Shown: positions 17,578 through 27,508, counted from the stretch's first letter. The stretch: 64,000 nucleotides of DNA from Parvibaculum sp. (GCA_017642695.1 JAEPQD010000001.1:1993701-2057700), one strand, 5' to 3'. A program made the numbers and translations. Notes: generated from the letters alone by a model not told the origin.

Positions 17578-20073
17578 GTGGAACGGCTGAGTGCGCGAAT
17601 TGCCAGAGCCACGATGACGTATCGCTGGCTGTCGCTGTTCGTTCTTGTTGCGATAACGGTTTTCTTCGGCGCACAGCTCCGCAACGTGGAGCTGCGTACG
17701 ATTTTCAGCGACCTGCTGCCGAGCACCCATCCATTCGTACAGACCTACAAGGACCATCCGAACTTCGGTAATCCCCTCACCGTCACCGTGATGATAAAGC
17801 GCACGGATGGCGAGGACATCTACAACGCGGAAACGCTTCAGAAAGTCTGGAACCTGACGCGTGATGTCGACCTCGCGCCGGCCGTGGATCACGACCAGAT
17901 TCTCTCCGTGGCGACCGAGAAGGCGCGCTATTCCGAGGCAACGCCGAACGGCATCGATTCCCGCCCGATCATGGGCGATCACGCACCGCGCACCGCGGAA
18001 GAGATAGAAGAATTCCGCAATCGTCTCCTGAAGTCGCCCAACGTACGCAACTTCATGGTCTCGGAGGACGAGACCGCGACCCTTATCACCGCGACTTTCA
18101 TCGAGCGCCTGCTCGATTATGGCGAAACGTTCGAGTATCTCGACAAGCTCGTCAAGGACGCGCGCGACGACAAGCACGAAATCCACATGGCGGGCCAGCC
18201 CGTGCTCACGGGTTGGGTCTATTTCTACGAACTTCAGATGCTTGGCATCTTCGCCGTTACCGGTCTGGCGCTTCTGGTCGCGCTGGTCGTCTACATGCGC
18301 AACGTGGTCGGCGTGGTGGCGCCTCTTGTGACGAGCCTTGTTGCCGCGATCTGGGGCTTTGGTTTTGTCGGTTGGCTGGGACAGCCGATTGAACCGCTCA
18401 TCATGGTGGTGCCGCTTCTCCTCGTTGCGCGCTCGTTCAGTCACTGTGTGCAGTTCATCGAGCGCTACTATGAAGTTCTGCATCACGTGAAGAACCGCCG
18501 TCGGGCCGCCGAAATTTCGCTCAGCGTCATGATGGTGCCCGGCGTTCTCGGCATTACGACCGACGCGATGGGGCTCCTTCTCATCGGCGTTGCGCCCATC
18601 CCCGCCATGGAGCGGTTTGCCCTCTTCTGCGGCTTCTGGGCGATGATGCTGGTGCCGACGAACGTGCTCCTGACGCCGCTGCTCATCATGCTCTTGCCGC
18701 AACCGCGCAACGTGAAGCGTATGGTTGGTGAAGCTGAGGACCAGCAGCGCTTCGGCGGTATCCGTCTGCTCCTTCGCGGGATCGGCCGCCTCTCCATCGG
18801 TCGCACCTCGGTGCTGACGGCGCTCGTCGTCGGAACGCTCGCGGTTTTCAGCTTCGGCAAGGTTCTCGGTATCCAGGTCGGCAATCCAGTGGAGGGAAGC
18901 AACCTTCTCTGGGAGGATTCGGAATTCAATGTCGCTGTCTCGAGGATCAACAGTCACTTTCCGGGCTTGAACACTCTCGAGATCATCTTCGAGTCTAAAT
19001 CGCCAGACAGCCTCGATCGCGTCGTACGCAAGGCCGAGACCGCTCTCACCATGCAACGGCTCCAGCACATGCTGGAAAGCCAGCCGAACCCGCCCGAAGC
19101 GTCCCTGTCCTTTGCCGACTACCTTCCGGAAGCGAACCGGCTTTTCAGTGGCGGCAATCCGAAATGGGGCCCGCTTGATCACGACGATGCGGCCGTGAGC
19201 GCTGCCGCAGGTGCCTTGATGGTCGGTACGGGCCCGAAAGCCTTCCTGCATGTCGCCGATTTCGAGCAGCGCAACGGCACGGTGTCCCTCTGGTACAAGG
19301 ACAACAGGCAGGCAACCGTCGACGAGGCCCTGCGCCAGGCACGCGCCGCGCTGGCCATCGTCGGCACGGAATTTGATGATTTCCGCATTCGGCTTGGCAG
19401 CGGCACGATTGCACTCCAGCAGTCCATCAACGACACGGTAGACCGTTACCAGTGGGTTATCCTCGGTCTTCTCAATGCCGTTATCTTCATTACCTGCAGC
19501 ATTGCTTACCGCTCGGCGGTCGCGGGCATCCTGCTGCTGATCCCGGTCAACCTGTCCAATCTCTTTCTTGGCGCGGTAATGACCGAAATGGGGATCGGCC
19601 TTGATGTGAATACGCTTCCGATAGCAGCCATTGGCGTCGGCGTTGGTATCGATTACGGCATCTATCTTCTGAGCCGGATCTACGAGGAGTACCAGCTGCG
19701 CAAGGACATGGCGCAGGCAATCCTCACGGCGGTAACGACGACCGGCAAGGCGATCTTCTTTACCGCGACGATTGTGCTGATCGGCATCCTGCCCTGGTAC
19801 TTCCTGTCGGAACTGAAGTTCCTCGCCGACATGGGGCTGCTTCTGGTGATGGTCATGCTCATCAACATGGTCATCGCACTTATCGTGGTGCCGCTTCTGG
19901 TCTGGCTGATCCGGCCCCGCTTCATCGAGTCCAAGGAACTGCTGGTCAGCGAAGGCGTCGATCTCGCTGCCCTTGCTGCCGAGGAGAACGACGAGACGCT
20001 CCGCAAGAAAGCTGCGGAGAATGTGAAACACCCGAAAACCGAAATGGTCGAAGTGGCCCCGGTCCGGCCGTAG
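17578..20073 (+). CDS. RND-superfamily (MMPL-type) transporter
   Basis: An inner-membrane proton-driven transporter of the RND/MMPL superfamily, 831 residues from the chosen start. It has two halves, each with a first transmembrane helix, a large periplasmic loop and a five-helix bundle (for example FAVTGLALLVALVVYM onward and WVILGLLNAVIFITCS onward). The second half has the NTLPIAAIGVGVGIDYGIYLLSR helix 4 typical of the family. GTG 17578 is preferred because GGGGGG lies 7 bases upstream and it leaves about 15 residues before helix 1. The open frame reaches back to 17356. It heads a run of envelope genes (DUF1329, YCF48-like, DUF1302, DUF1329). Together they probably move a hydrophobic substrate or lipid between membranes. 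Direction and cargo are unknown. Confidence 0.87.
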   Translation: MERLSARIARATMTYRWLSLFVLVAITVFFGAQLRNVELRTIFSDLLPSTHPFVQTYKDHPNFGNPLTVTVMIKRTDGEDIYNAETLQKVWNLTRDVDLAPAVDHDQILSVATEKARYSEATPNGIDSRPIMGDHAPRTAEEIEEFRNRLLKSPNVRNFMVSEDETATLITATFIERLLDYGETFEYLDKLVKDARDDKHEIHMAGQPVLTGWVYFYELQMLGIFAVTGLALLVALVVYMRNVVGVVAPLVTSLVAAIWGFGFVGWLGQPIEPLIMVVPLLLVARSFSHCVQFIERYYEVLHHVKNRRRAAEISLSVMMVPGVLGITTDAMGLLLIGVAPIPAMERFALFCGFWAMMLVPTNVLLTPLLIMLLPQPRNVKRMVGEAEDQQRFGGIRLLLRGIGRLSIGRTSVLTALVVGTLAVFSFGKVLGIQVGNPVEGSNLLWEDSEFNVAVSRINSHFPGLNTLEIIFESKSPDSLDRVVRKAETALTMQRLQHMLESQPNPPEASLSFADYLPEANRLFSGGNPKWGPLDHDDAAVSAAAGALMVGTGPKAFLHVADFEQRNGTVSLWYKDNRQATVDEALRQARAALAIVGTEFDDFRIRLGSGTIALQQSINDTVDRYQWVILGLLNAVIFITCSIAYRSAVAGILLLIPVNLSNLFLGAVMTEMGIGLDVNTLPIAAIGVGVGIDYGIYLLSRIYEEYQLRKDMAQAILTAVTTTGKAIFFTATIVLIGILPWYFLSELKFLADMGLLLVMVMLINMVIALIVVPLLVWLIRPRFIESKELLVSEGVDLAALAAEENDETLRKKAAENVKHPKTEMVEVAPVRP

Positions 20074-20113
20074 ATCGCCGGAGGGTTCCTGTCCTGTTGG
20101 GAGGAGGAAGGAA

Positions 20114-21493
20114 ATGCGAATTCGGAAGTACGACAGAGATTTTACACGGCGGGCTTTTCTCGAAAAGTCGCTGAAGGGCGTTGCCACGGCGGGTATTCTC
20201 TCGCCGCTCTGGCCCGAGATTGCGCGCTCCGGAACGATCGACAAGGCCTATCCGGAAGAGCTTCTCTCGATCGATCTTTATACGAAGGGCCAGATAAAGC
20301 CCGGCGATGTCATCACGGCGGACAATGTCGAGATCGTCAAGGATCTGCTCGATCCAATCGCCTATCGGCAGGTAAAGGAGATGGGAAGGCGCATCACCAT
20401 CGTCGAAACGACGACCGATGTGACCAAGTTGTTCCCGCATGAATATCTCGAAGCCACGCTCAGCAATGCCGGCAAGGCGAAATTCGACGCCAACGGCAAT
20501 GTCGTCACGGATAATGGCAAGCCCTGGATCGGCGGTAATCCGTTCCCCGACGCGAAGACGGGCGAGGAAGCTTTCTACAACCTCACTCTTTCCTGGGGAC
20601 GGCATGACGAGTCGGTCTATGCGGTTCGTGACTGGGACATCTCGCCTTCGGGCAGCCTGTCTTACCAGTACGATTTCGTCTGGGCCGAACAGAACACGAC
20701 GGGCCTCGTGAACAAGTCCTCACCCTATCTTGCGGGCGAGGAAGACAAGCTGCGCTATCAGGCCGTCTGGTTCACATCGCCGACGGACGCGAAGGGAACC
20801 GCGTTTCTCAACACCTGGTACTACGACCAGCGCGAGTTTCCGGACCTGCTGGGCTATCTGCCGGCCTTCAAGCGCGTCCGCAACTTCCCGACCAACCAGC
20901 GTTTCGAACCGCTGGTGCCGGGCATCACGATCTTCCTGTCCGACGCATGGGCGGCGGGCGATCCGATGCTCACCTGGGGTAACTACAAGGTCATCGGTAC
21001 GAAGCCGCATCTCGGTGCGGTCTCCGGCAACTGGACGGGCAAGACCAACCCGAACTGGGAACGCGAAGTGCATGGCGGTCCGAACGGCCAGACCTTCTTC
21101 GAGGATTACAAGGAGCTGATCCCCGAAGTGCTTGTGGTTGAAGCGGAGCCCATCGGTTATCCGCGCGCACCGGTCGGCAAGAAACGCGTCTACATCGACG
21201 TGCGCAACATGATGTTCGTGTCGTACCTGACTTACGACCGCCGCGGCGAAATCTGGAAGTCCTTCGAACCGGCCTTCAGCCAGTATCAGGACGGTGACAC
21301 GGCCTATATGGACGGCGGCCATCCGCTTTGGTCATGGACCCATGTCCACAGCCACGACGTCCAGACCAACCGTATGAGTCGCTTCGTCCAGGCGAAGCAG
21401 ATCACCGGCGGCTTCGGTCCCGAATACAACATCGGACCCAGCGTCTACGACAAGTACTTGACGGCGCAGGCGATCCGCCGTTTCGGCACGTAA
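20114..21493 (+). CDS. DUF1329 family protein with Tat-type signal (copy 1)
   Basis: A 459-residue exported protein. The N-terminus carries a twin-arginine motif, FTRRAFLEKSLKG, then a short hydrophobic stretch ending near LWPEIA, so export by Tat is likely. The mature part is a DUF1329 domain (LolB-like fold predicted for the family). It includes PTNQRFEPL, FLSDAWAAGDPMLTWGNY and LWSWTHVHSHDVQTNRM. A strong GGGAGGAGGAAGGAA precedes the ATG, 40 bases after the transporter stop. A paralogue with the same motifs lies at 24469-25845. DUF1329 proteins co-occur with DUF1302 and MMPL transporters and may shuttle a lipid-like ligand across the periplasm. That role is inferred. Confidence 0.85.
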   Translation: MRIRKYDRDFTRRAFLEKSLKGVATAGILSPLWPEIARSGTIDKAYPEELLSIDLYTKGQIKPGDVITADNVEIVKDLLDPIAYRQVKEMGRRITIVETTTDVTKLFPHEYLEATLSNAGKAKFDANGNVVTDNGKPWIGGNPFPDAKTGEEAFYNLTLSWGRHDESVYAVRDWDISPSGSLSYQYDFVWAEQNTTGLVNKSSPYLAGEEDKLRYQAVWFTSPTDAKGTAFLNTWYYDQREFPDLLGYLPAFKRVRNFPTNQRFEPLVPGITIFLSDAWAAGDPMLTWGNYKVIGTKPHLGAVSGNWTGKTNPNWEREVHGGPNGQTFFEDYKELIPEVLVVEAEPIGYPRAPVGKKRVYIDVRNMMFVSYLTYDRRGEIWKSFEPAFSQYQDGDTAYMDGGHPLWSWTHVHSHDVQTNRMSRFVQAKQITGGFGPEYNIGPSVYDKYLTAQAIRRFGT

Positions 21494-21551
21494 CGGCGAA
21501 GAGCGGGAGTGCGGCCCCTGAGCCGCACTCCCTTTGCCTGGGGGAGTAACA

Positions 21552-22496
21552 ATGCTGAAAAGAATTGCCGTCGCGATCCTTGTTCTTGTTGCGCTGCCCG
21601 CGGCTTACGCGGCGGCGGCCACGGAAGATCCGTTCCTCCGCTACAAGGGGACGCCGCACGATGCGCTGTTCGATGTCGGGTTCGATGGTTCCCACGGCAT
21701 TGCCGTCGGTAGTGGCGGCACGGTGCTGACCAGTGAAGACAGCGGATTGACCTGGAAGCAGGATCGCAGGCCTGAAACGGAGCTCGCGCTTCTGGGAGTG
21801 GCCATCGAGGGAGAGCGCCGTTTCGCCGTAGGCCAGTCTGGCAAGATATTCCGCGCCGGCAAGGACGGATGGACAGCGCTCGAAAGCGGCACCGATGCGC
21901 GCCTCTTTCAGGTCGCGCTAGGCGAGGGCGGCCTTGTCGCTGTCGTCGGCGGTTTCGGTACCATTCTGATCTCGCAGGATAATGGTGCGACATGGGCATC
22001 CCCCGAAATTGACTGGATGACAATCCTCGACGACTACGTCGAGCCGCATCTCTACGCCATCGAGATTGTCGATAACGCCATCATCGTCGCGGGAGAATTC
22101 GGTCTGGTGCTGAGGTCTGAGGACCGCGGCACGACATGGACCGTGGTGCGCAAGGGCGAGGAGTCGATCTTCAGCTTCACGTTCGACCGGAACGGAAAGG
22201 GGCTGGCAGTCGGCCAGACTGGCTTCGCGATGAATACGCCGGACGGTGGCAGGTCGTGGAGCAAGCTGGAGCCACTCGGCGAGACGAACCTGCTTGGCGT
22301 CTGGCAGTCGGGCCCGCGGGCCTTTGCCGTCGGCATTCGGGGTGCTTACGCGAGCCACGATGGTGGCCGGAGCTGGAAGCCCGTCAACCGCAGCGACATC
22401 GAAACCGGGTGGTACCAGGCCGTCGCCTCATCGGCGGCCCGTGACAAGCCGGTGCTTGTCGGTCATCGGGGAAGAATTCTGGAGATGGATGAGTGA
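21552..22496 (+). CDS. YCF48/BNR-repeat periplasmic protein
   Basis: A 314-residue secreted beta-propeller-like protein. It starts with a Sec signal peptide (MLKRIAVAILVLVALPAAYA). It then shows at least five Asp-box-like repeats of the pattern S-x-D-x-G-x-T-W: TSEDSGLTW, SQDNGATW, SEDRGTTW, TPDGGRSW and SHDGGRSW. The ATG at 21552 follows GGGGGAG by 5 bases. YCF48-like proteins are assembly or scaffold factors. Here the gene is wedged between the DUF1329 and DUF1302 genes and overlaps the upstream open frame of the latter, so it is part of the same envelope module. Its partner is unknown. Confidence 0.82.
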   Translation: MLKRIAVAILVLVALPAAYAAAATEDPFLRYKGTPHDALFDVGFDGSHGIAVGSGGTVLTSEDSGLTWKQDRRPETELALLGVAIEGERRFAVGQSGKIFRAGKDGWTALESGTDARLFQVALGEGGLVAVVGGFGTILISQDNGATWASPEIDWMTILDDYVEPHLYAIEIVDNAIIVAGEFGLVLRSEDRGTTWTVVRKGEESIFSFTFDRNGKGLAVGQTGFAMNTPDGGRSWSKLEPLGETNLLGVWQSGPRAFAVGIRGAYASHDGGRSWKPVNRSDIETGWYQAVASSAARDKPVLVGHRGRILEMDE

Positions 22497-22555
22497 GCCA
22501 CAGGGGCTCGGAACTGATTTCAACCCATCACGGGTTATCCAAGGGAGGGGAGAAA

Positions 22556-24322
22556 ATGTCTCGTACAGATATCGGGATTGGAAGGGGGCTTCTCGCTGGC
22601 GTCGCTTTCGCAGCGATGACAGTCGTGACCGGCGCGCAGGCGGCGGACTACAACATTCAGGGTTTCATTCGGCAGGAGCCGGCGATCAAGCTGACCGATG
22701 AGGAGAACCCATACAATCAGCAAGGAAACATCTACAACGGTGTGACCGTTACGCAGGATTCGAGCCTGCTGATCCCTGCACCCGGTGCTGGCGTGACAAC
22801 GACCACACGGCCGATCGGCGGAGCGGACAACACCTTCAACCTGATGGCGACACGCCTCGAAGTCGACTTCCAGGCGAACTTCAACTCGAACTGGAACGGC
22901 TTCGCGCGCTTCCGCGGCTATTTCCAGCCGGACATCTTCGACAGCCATGGCGATCCTGAATTCTTCGAGACGGATCTCTGGAGCGGTGGCCGGGGCACCT
23001 TCCTCGAAGCGAACGGCCGCAATTACATGGTCGACTTGCCGGCCCTCTATCTGGACTACTCGGACGGTCCGCTCTGGTTGCGCCTCGGCAATCAGCAAAT
23101 CGCCTGGGGCGAGTCGCTGTTCTTCCGGGTACTCGATGTGCCGAACGGTCTCGATCTGCGCCGGCATCTGTTGCTCGACCTCGTGGCGGAAGAATTCGCG
23201 GACGAACGCGTTGCAGCGCCAGGTCTCCGAGGTTCCTATCGCGTGAACAACGACATTGAGATTGAAGGCTTCACGCAGCTCTTCAGCCCGTCGGTGCTCG
23301 CCAATCCCGATACGCCTTACAACGTGATTCCATCGCAGTTCACGATCCATCAGCAGGAAGGCTTCGACGACGCGGAATGGTCGGCAAATGTGGGCGGCCG
23401 AGTCCAGGCACAGTTTGGCGATCTCGCGTTGCAGGCAATTGCGGTCAACCGGCGTAATCCCGACGGTGTTTTCCACTGGACCGACTCCGGCGATCCTGTG
23501 CTTGGCGGCACGCCGTTCTCCATGAGCAGCACCGGTGTCTACTCGGCGCAGGAGTGGTTCACATATGCGGGCATGGCACGTCTGAACGGCTTTACCGTAT
23601 TCAATACCGCGATCCGCGAATTCCAGCCTGCGACCGGCGGTCTCGGTGCATTTGAAGCTCCGAACCAGACTCTCGCCGCAGCGGAACTCGACTACTTCTT
23701 CCAGGCGCTTGGTCCGCTTCGCGGCCATATTGCGCGCGTCTACCCCAGGGAGAACATCTTCGGCGTCGGCGCGAACTATGTCGTTGGCGCAGGCCCCGAC
23801 TCCTTCTTCGACCAGCTGGTTATCCGCAGCGAGTTCACCTGGACTCCAGACAAGGTATTTACGAGCCCGGATCTCAGCCAGAGTCATATCGAAGAGGACG
23901 AATATGTCGCCTCGCTCGTCTTCGAGAAGTATCACCGCTTCTCGCAGGAGTTCCCTGCGACCTTCATGGTGCTTCAGTACCTCTTCAAGTCGGAAAGCGA
24001 CATGTTCGGCCGTCATCTCGATGGCATGGGGGCGACCGGTGCGCGGACGAGCGGTTTGCCGAGTGGCGAAGACTCATTCAATGCGGTCGCCTTCGCCGTT
24101 CAGCAGCCGTTCCCGAACCTGATCTGGCGGGCGGACTTCTCCGTTCTCTACGACCTCAACGGCGGTGCGCTCATCCAGCCGGGCCTGAAGTGGAAGCCGA
24201 ACGAGGCGTGGACGGCGGAAGCGTTCGCCAACATCACAATGTCGGACGGTGGCAACGACGACATTATCGATACGATTGACTGGGCAGACGAACTGACGTT
24301 CCGCATTACCTATCAGTTCTGA
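22556..24322 (+). CDS. DUF1302 outer-membrane beta-barrel protein
   Basis: A 588-residue DUF1302 family protein. It has a signal peptide ending at AGAQAA, alternating amphipathic strands through the body (for example FNLMATRLEVDFQANF, GFARFRGYFQP, WLRLGNQQIAWGESLF), and a C-terminal aromatic strand LTFRITYQF, as expected for Bam-inserted barrels. ATG 22556 follows GGGAGGGGAGAAA. Barrels of this family occur with DUF1329 and MMPL transporter genes in bacteria that degrade hydrophobic compounds, so it may be the outer-membrane pore of this module. That is an inference from context. Confidence 0.85.
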   Translation: MSRTDIGIGRGLLAGVAFAAMTVVTGAQAADYNIQGFIRQEPAIKLTDEENPYNQQGNIYNGVTVTQDSSLLIPAPGAGVTTTTRPIGGADNTFNLMATRLEVDFQANFNSNWNGFARFRGYFQPDIFDSHGDPEFFETDLWSGGRGTFLEANGRNYMVDLPALYLDYSDGPLWLRLGNQQIAWGESLFFRVLDVPNGLDLRRHLLLDLVAEEFADERVAAPGLRGSYRVNNDIEIEGFTQLFSPSVLANPDTPYNVIPSQFTIHQQEGFDDAEWSANVGGRVQAQFGDLALQAIAVNRRNPDGVFHWTDSGDPVLGGTPFSMSSTGVYSAQEWFTYAGMARLNGFTVFNTAIREFQPATGGLGAFEAPNQTLAAAELDYFFQALGPLRGHIARVYPRENIFGVGANYVVGAGPDSFFDQLVIRSEFTWTPDKVFTSPDLSQSHIEEDEYVASLVFEKYHRFSQEFPATFMVLQYLFKSESDMFGRHLDGMGATGARTSGLPSGEDSFNAVAFAVQQPFPNLIWRADFSVLYDLNGGALIQPGLKWKPNEAWTAEAFANITMSDGGNDDIIDTIDWADELTFRITYQF

Positions 24323-24468
24323 TCCCGGAGATCGTTCCTCCGCCCGGAGGCCGGTGCAGGCTGCACGAAGCCATTCGAAACATGGCGCCAGTGTATCCCC
24401 AAAGCGCGTACCGGCTTCCGGGCGGACCTCGCTTGAGAAGACCGAAGGGCCCGTAGACGGAGAGAACC

Positions 24469-25845
24469 GTGCATATCCGGCGCTTCACACATGATTATTC
24501 GCGGCGCCTCTTCCTGCAGCGCCTGGCGACCGGCGTTGTAAGCCTGGGAGTGACCGCGCCGCTCTGGCATACGCTTGCCGCTCACGGCGATGCGTCCCGC
24601 GCCTATCCCGACGAATTGCTTTCCATCGAAGCCTACACGAAGGGTGCGATCTCCACCGGCGACCGTATATCCGCCGCCAACGTCGATCTGGTGAAGGATC
24701 TCCTTGATCCGATTCGCTATCGCCAGATCAGGGAGATGGGACGTGTTCTGGAAGTCGTCGCGCCGACCACGGACCTGATGGCCCTGAGTCCGTGGGAATA
24801 TCTTGAAGCGACGCTCCGCAACAAGGGCAAGGCGCGCTTCGACAATCGTGGCAACGTGGTGACGCTCGATGGCGATCCCTGGATCGGTGGCAATCCTTTT
24901 CCGGATCCGAAGAGTGCGCTCGAAATCTTTGCCGCGCTCACCCTCAGTTGGGGACGCCACGACGTTTCCGTCTATGCGACACGCGAATACGATCTCGCGC
25001 CGGACGGCGTGGTTGACTACACATATGAATCTGTCTGGGCCGAACTGGCGCCTGTCGGTCGTGTCGTCGTCGAACCCAAGCCTTACTGGCCCGAATTCAA
25101 GGACAAGCTCCGTTTCCAGTCGGTGGCCTTCACCTATCCGAACGAGGAGAAGGGAACGTCCTTCCTGAACATTTGGCCCTACGACCAGAACGAATTTCCT
25201 GAACTCTACGGCTACCTGCCGGCCTTCAAGCGCATTCGCCGCTTTCCGACGAACCAGCGTTTCGAACCGCTGATTGCCGGTTCGACCATGTATCTTTCGG
25301 ACGCCTGGGCCGCCGGCGATCCACTACATACATGGGGCAACTACAAGCTGGTGCATCAGGGGCCGGCGCTTGCGGCTCTGTCCGGTGGCTGGGAGGCTGA
25401 ACATCCGAACTGGGAGCACCGCACGCATGGTGGTCCGAACGGTGTCAGCTTCTGGGATACCAAGGTTCAACTTGTGCCTGAGGCGCTGGTCGTCGAGGCG
25501 GAACCCGTACGTTTCGCTCGTGCACCGGTTGGCAAGAAGCGCGTCTGGTTCGACGCGCGCACCATGCTGCCTTTCGTGATGGTCTCATTCGACAGGAAGG
25601 GCGAGGTGTTCCGTTCGTTCGACGGTGCCTTCTCTCAATACAAGAAGGGTGGGGCGGCGGTGATGGATGGTTCCCATCCCTATTGGTCGTGGACGCATGT
25701 CCATGCTCACAATATCCAGACAAACCGGATCACGCGTCTTGAACAGGTGAAACGCATCACAGGTGGCCACACGATGATGGTCAACGATCAGTCGGCCTAT
25801 GACCGCTATCTGACGACGACGGCGCTCCGCCGTCTCGGCATGTAG
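24469..25845 (+). CDS. DUF1329 family protein with Tat-type signal (copy 2)
   Basis: A 458-residue paralogue of the 20114 protein, alike over the whole length: AYPDELLSIEAYTKGAI, PTNQRFEPL, LSDAWAAGDPLHTWGNY, and YWSWTHVHAHNIQTNRI. It also starts with a twin-arginine motif (YSRRLFLQRL). The start is GTG with GGAGAG just upstream. The two copies flank the YCF48-like and DUF1302 genes, so the module holds two non-identical DUF1329 subunits. They may bind different ligands or act as a pair. A 146-base gap with a short CCTCCG/CGGAGG hairpin (24337-24350) precedes it. It ends 4 bases from the convergent sugar dehydrogenase gene. Confidence 0.84.
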   Translation: MHIRRFTHDYSRRLFLQRLATGVVSLGVTAPLWHTLAAHGDASRAYPDELLSIEAYTKGAISTGDRISAANVDLVKDLLDPIRYRQIREMGRVLEVVAPTTDLMALSPWEYLEATLRNKGKARFDNRGNVVTLDGDPWIGGNPFPDPKSALEIFAALTLSWGRHDVSVYATREYDLAPDGVVDYTYESVWAELAPVGRVVVEPKPYWPEFKDKLRFQSVAFTYPNEEKGTSFLNIWPYDQNEFPELYGYLPAFKRIRRFPTNQRFEPLIAGSTMYLSDAWAAGDPLHTWGNYKLVHQGPALAALSGGWEAEHPNWEHRTHGGPNGVSFWDTKVQLVPEALVVEAEPVRFARAPVGKKRVWFDARTMLPFVMVSFDRKGEVFRSFDGAFSQYKKGGAAVMDGSHPYWSWTHVHAHNIQTNRITRLEQVKRITGGHTMMVNDQSAYDRYLTTTALRRLGM

Positions 25846-25849
25846 TCGT

Positions 25850-26986
25850 TCAGCTCTGTCCGCCGGGCTCGACCCTGAGCACGCTTCCATCCTCACCGTC
25901 GGTCACGACATAGAGATAGCCGTCAGGTCCCGTCCGTACATCGCGAATGCGCTTACCGAGTTCGCCGAAGAGCTCCTCCTGGCCGACGGGTTCGCCGTTT
26001 TCCATGTCGACCCGCCGCACATGTTGCCCGGCAAGTGCGCCCACGAACAGGTCACCTTTCCACTGCGGAAACATGTCGCCCCGATAAAGCGTGAAGCCGG
26101 CTGGCGCGATAGAGGGCGTCCAGTGAAGAAGAGGCTGCTCCATGCCTTCGTATTCGGTGTAAGGCGAAATCCGCGCACCCGAATAGTCGATACCCCAGGT
26201 GATGACGGGCCAGCCGTAATTCTTGCCGGGCTCGATGATATTGATTTCGTCGCCGCCCTGCGCGCCGTGCTCGTGTTCATAGACGCGGCCCGAAACCTCG
26301 TCGTAAAGCAGGCCCTGCTGGTTTCGGTGACCGTAGCTCCAGATTTCGGGGCGGGCATCTTCCTCTCCGACGAACGGATTGTCGTCCGGCGCGTTGCCGC
26401 TACGGTCGATGCGAATGATTGCGCCAAGGTGCGAGTTGAGCTTTTGCGCTTCCTCACGATAGTCGAATCCGTCTCCCACCGTCACAAGCAGCGTATCGTC
26501 GGGCAGGAAGGCGAGCCGTCCGCCATAGTGGACGGGCGTGTCCTTCGTCGGTACCGCATCGAAGATCACTTTCAGATCGCTGAGGGTCGTACCGTCGAAA
26601 TGTGCGCGCGTCACGCGCGTGCCGTTGCTGTCGGGATTGCCATGCGCATAGGAGAGATAAACGAAACCATTCTCGTCGAAATCGGGATCGAGGAGCACAT
26701 CGAACAGACCGCCCTGGCTCTCGAAATAGACCGGCGGCACGCCGCTCACGGAGTCGCCCGTCAACGCACCGTCGCGAACGACGCGGATGTGGCCGGAGAG
26801 CTCCACGACGAGCATCGAACCGTCCGGCATGAAGGTGAGGCTCCAGGGATGGTCCAGTCCTTCTGCTACCGGAACGATATTGTAACCCGGTGCATCCTGC
26901 GCATGGGAGCCGCTGACTGCCCCAAGAAATGCAACCGCGATAGCCGCTCCGGCCAGTGCTTGCATCCGTCGTGCCCGTTTCGCCAT
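25850..26986 (-). CDS. PQQ-dependent aldose sugar dehydrogenase-like protein
   Basis: A 378-residue secreted six-bladed propeller of the soluble PQQ glucose/sorbosone dehydrogenase family (YliI/Asd-like), which oxidises sugars in the periplasm. Seen: a signal peptide ending near SHAQD, GLDHPWSLTFMPDGSMLVVE, HYGGRLAFLPDDTLLVTVGDG, PGKNYGWPVITWG and FTLYRGDMFPQWKGDLFVGAL. It is convergent with the envelope module and separated from it by 4 bases, so it is probably an independent unit. No PQQ synthesis genes are in the window. Some family members use other cofactors or substrates. Confidence 0.85.
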   Translation of the reverse strand: MAKRARRMQALAGAAIAVAFLGAVSGSHAQDAPGYNIVPVAEGLDHPWSLTFMPDGSMLVVELSGHIRVVRDGALTGDSVSGVPPVYFESQGGLFDVLLDPDFDENGFVYLSYAHGNPDSNGTRVTRAHFDGTTLSDLKVIFDAVPTKDTPVHYGGRLAFLPDDTLLVTVGDGFDYREEAQKLNSHLGAIIRIDRSGNAPDDNPFVGEEDARPEIWSYGHRNQQGLLYDEVSGRVYEHEHGAQGGDEINIIEPGKNYGWPVITWGIDYSGARISPYTEYEGMEQPLLHWTPSIAPAGFTLYRGDMFPQWKGDLFVGALAGQHVRRVDMENGEPVGQEELFGELGKRIRDVRTGPDGYLYVVTDGEDGSVLRVEPGGQS

Positions 26987-27067
26987 TGGCTGTTTCCCGT
27001 CCCGTCTGGTGAGATTTTATGCAATCATATCGCGAGAAAGCGGACGAAAGAAATCGTGAGGGTGGAA

Positions 27068-27508
27068 ATGCGGATTTTATGGGTCGTTCTGGCCTTTGTT
27101 CTGGCGGTGGTTGTGACGACAGTCGTGGGTACGATTGCCCATACCCAGTTCGTCCTCGGGCGCCTCACCGATCTGGGCATCGCCGTCCCCTTCTCTGAGC
27201 GCCTCTCGATGACGTTGCATGATGTCGTCGGTATGGGCCCGATGTTCGGTGCCATTATCGGCCTTGGTTTCCTGGTGGCGATGGCGGCAGGTGCGCTTGT
27301 TTTCTGGTTCGCAGAAGTTCAGCGCTTCCTGATTTATGCCGTCGCCGGTGCTGTTGCGGTGGCAGTTGCCCTCACCGCGATGGGCATGGTCTACGACATC
27401 ACGCCAATAGCAGGCGCACGTTCAACAGCAGGTTTCGTTGCGCAGATGATTGCTGGCGCGCTTGGTGGTCTTGTTTTCGCGCGCCTATCCGCTCAGCGGG
27501 CTGCATAG
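27068..27508 (+). CDS. Small four-helix membrane protein
   Basis: A 146-residue membrane protein with four predicted transmembrane segments (about residues 3-25, 57-80, 85-107 and 118-138). I do not recognise a named family. The ATG at 27068 has a GAGGG-like site upstream. It stands alone, diverging from the sugar dehydrogenase. The following 370 bases contain a strong inverted repeat and then the TRAP genes. No function can be assigned. Confidence 0.65.
   Translation: MRILWVVLAFVLAVVVTTVVGTIAHTQFVLGRLTDLGIAVPFSERLSMTLHDVVGMGPMFGAIIGLGFLVAMAAGALVFWFAEVQRFLIYAVAGAVAVAVALTAMGMVYDITPIAGARSTAGFVAQMIAGALGGLVFARLSAQRAA

Noticed and set aside
17530..20244. A 904-codon minus-strand open frame opposite the RND transporter
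   Set aside because: It has no hydrophobic or domain pattern, while the plus strand shows clear transmembrane helices and RND motifs.
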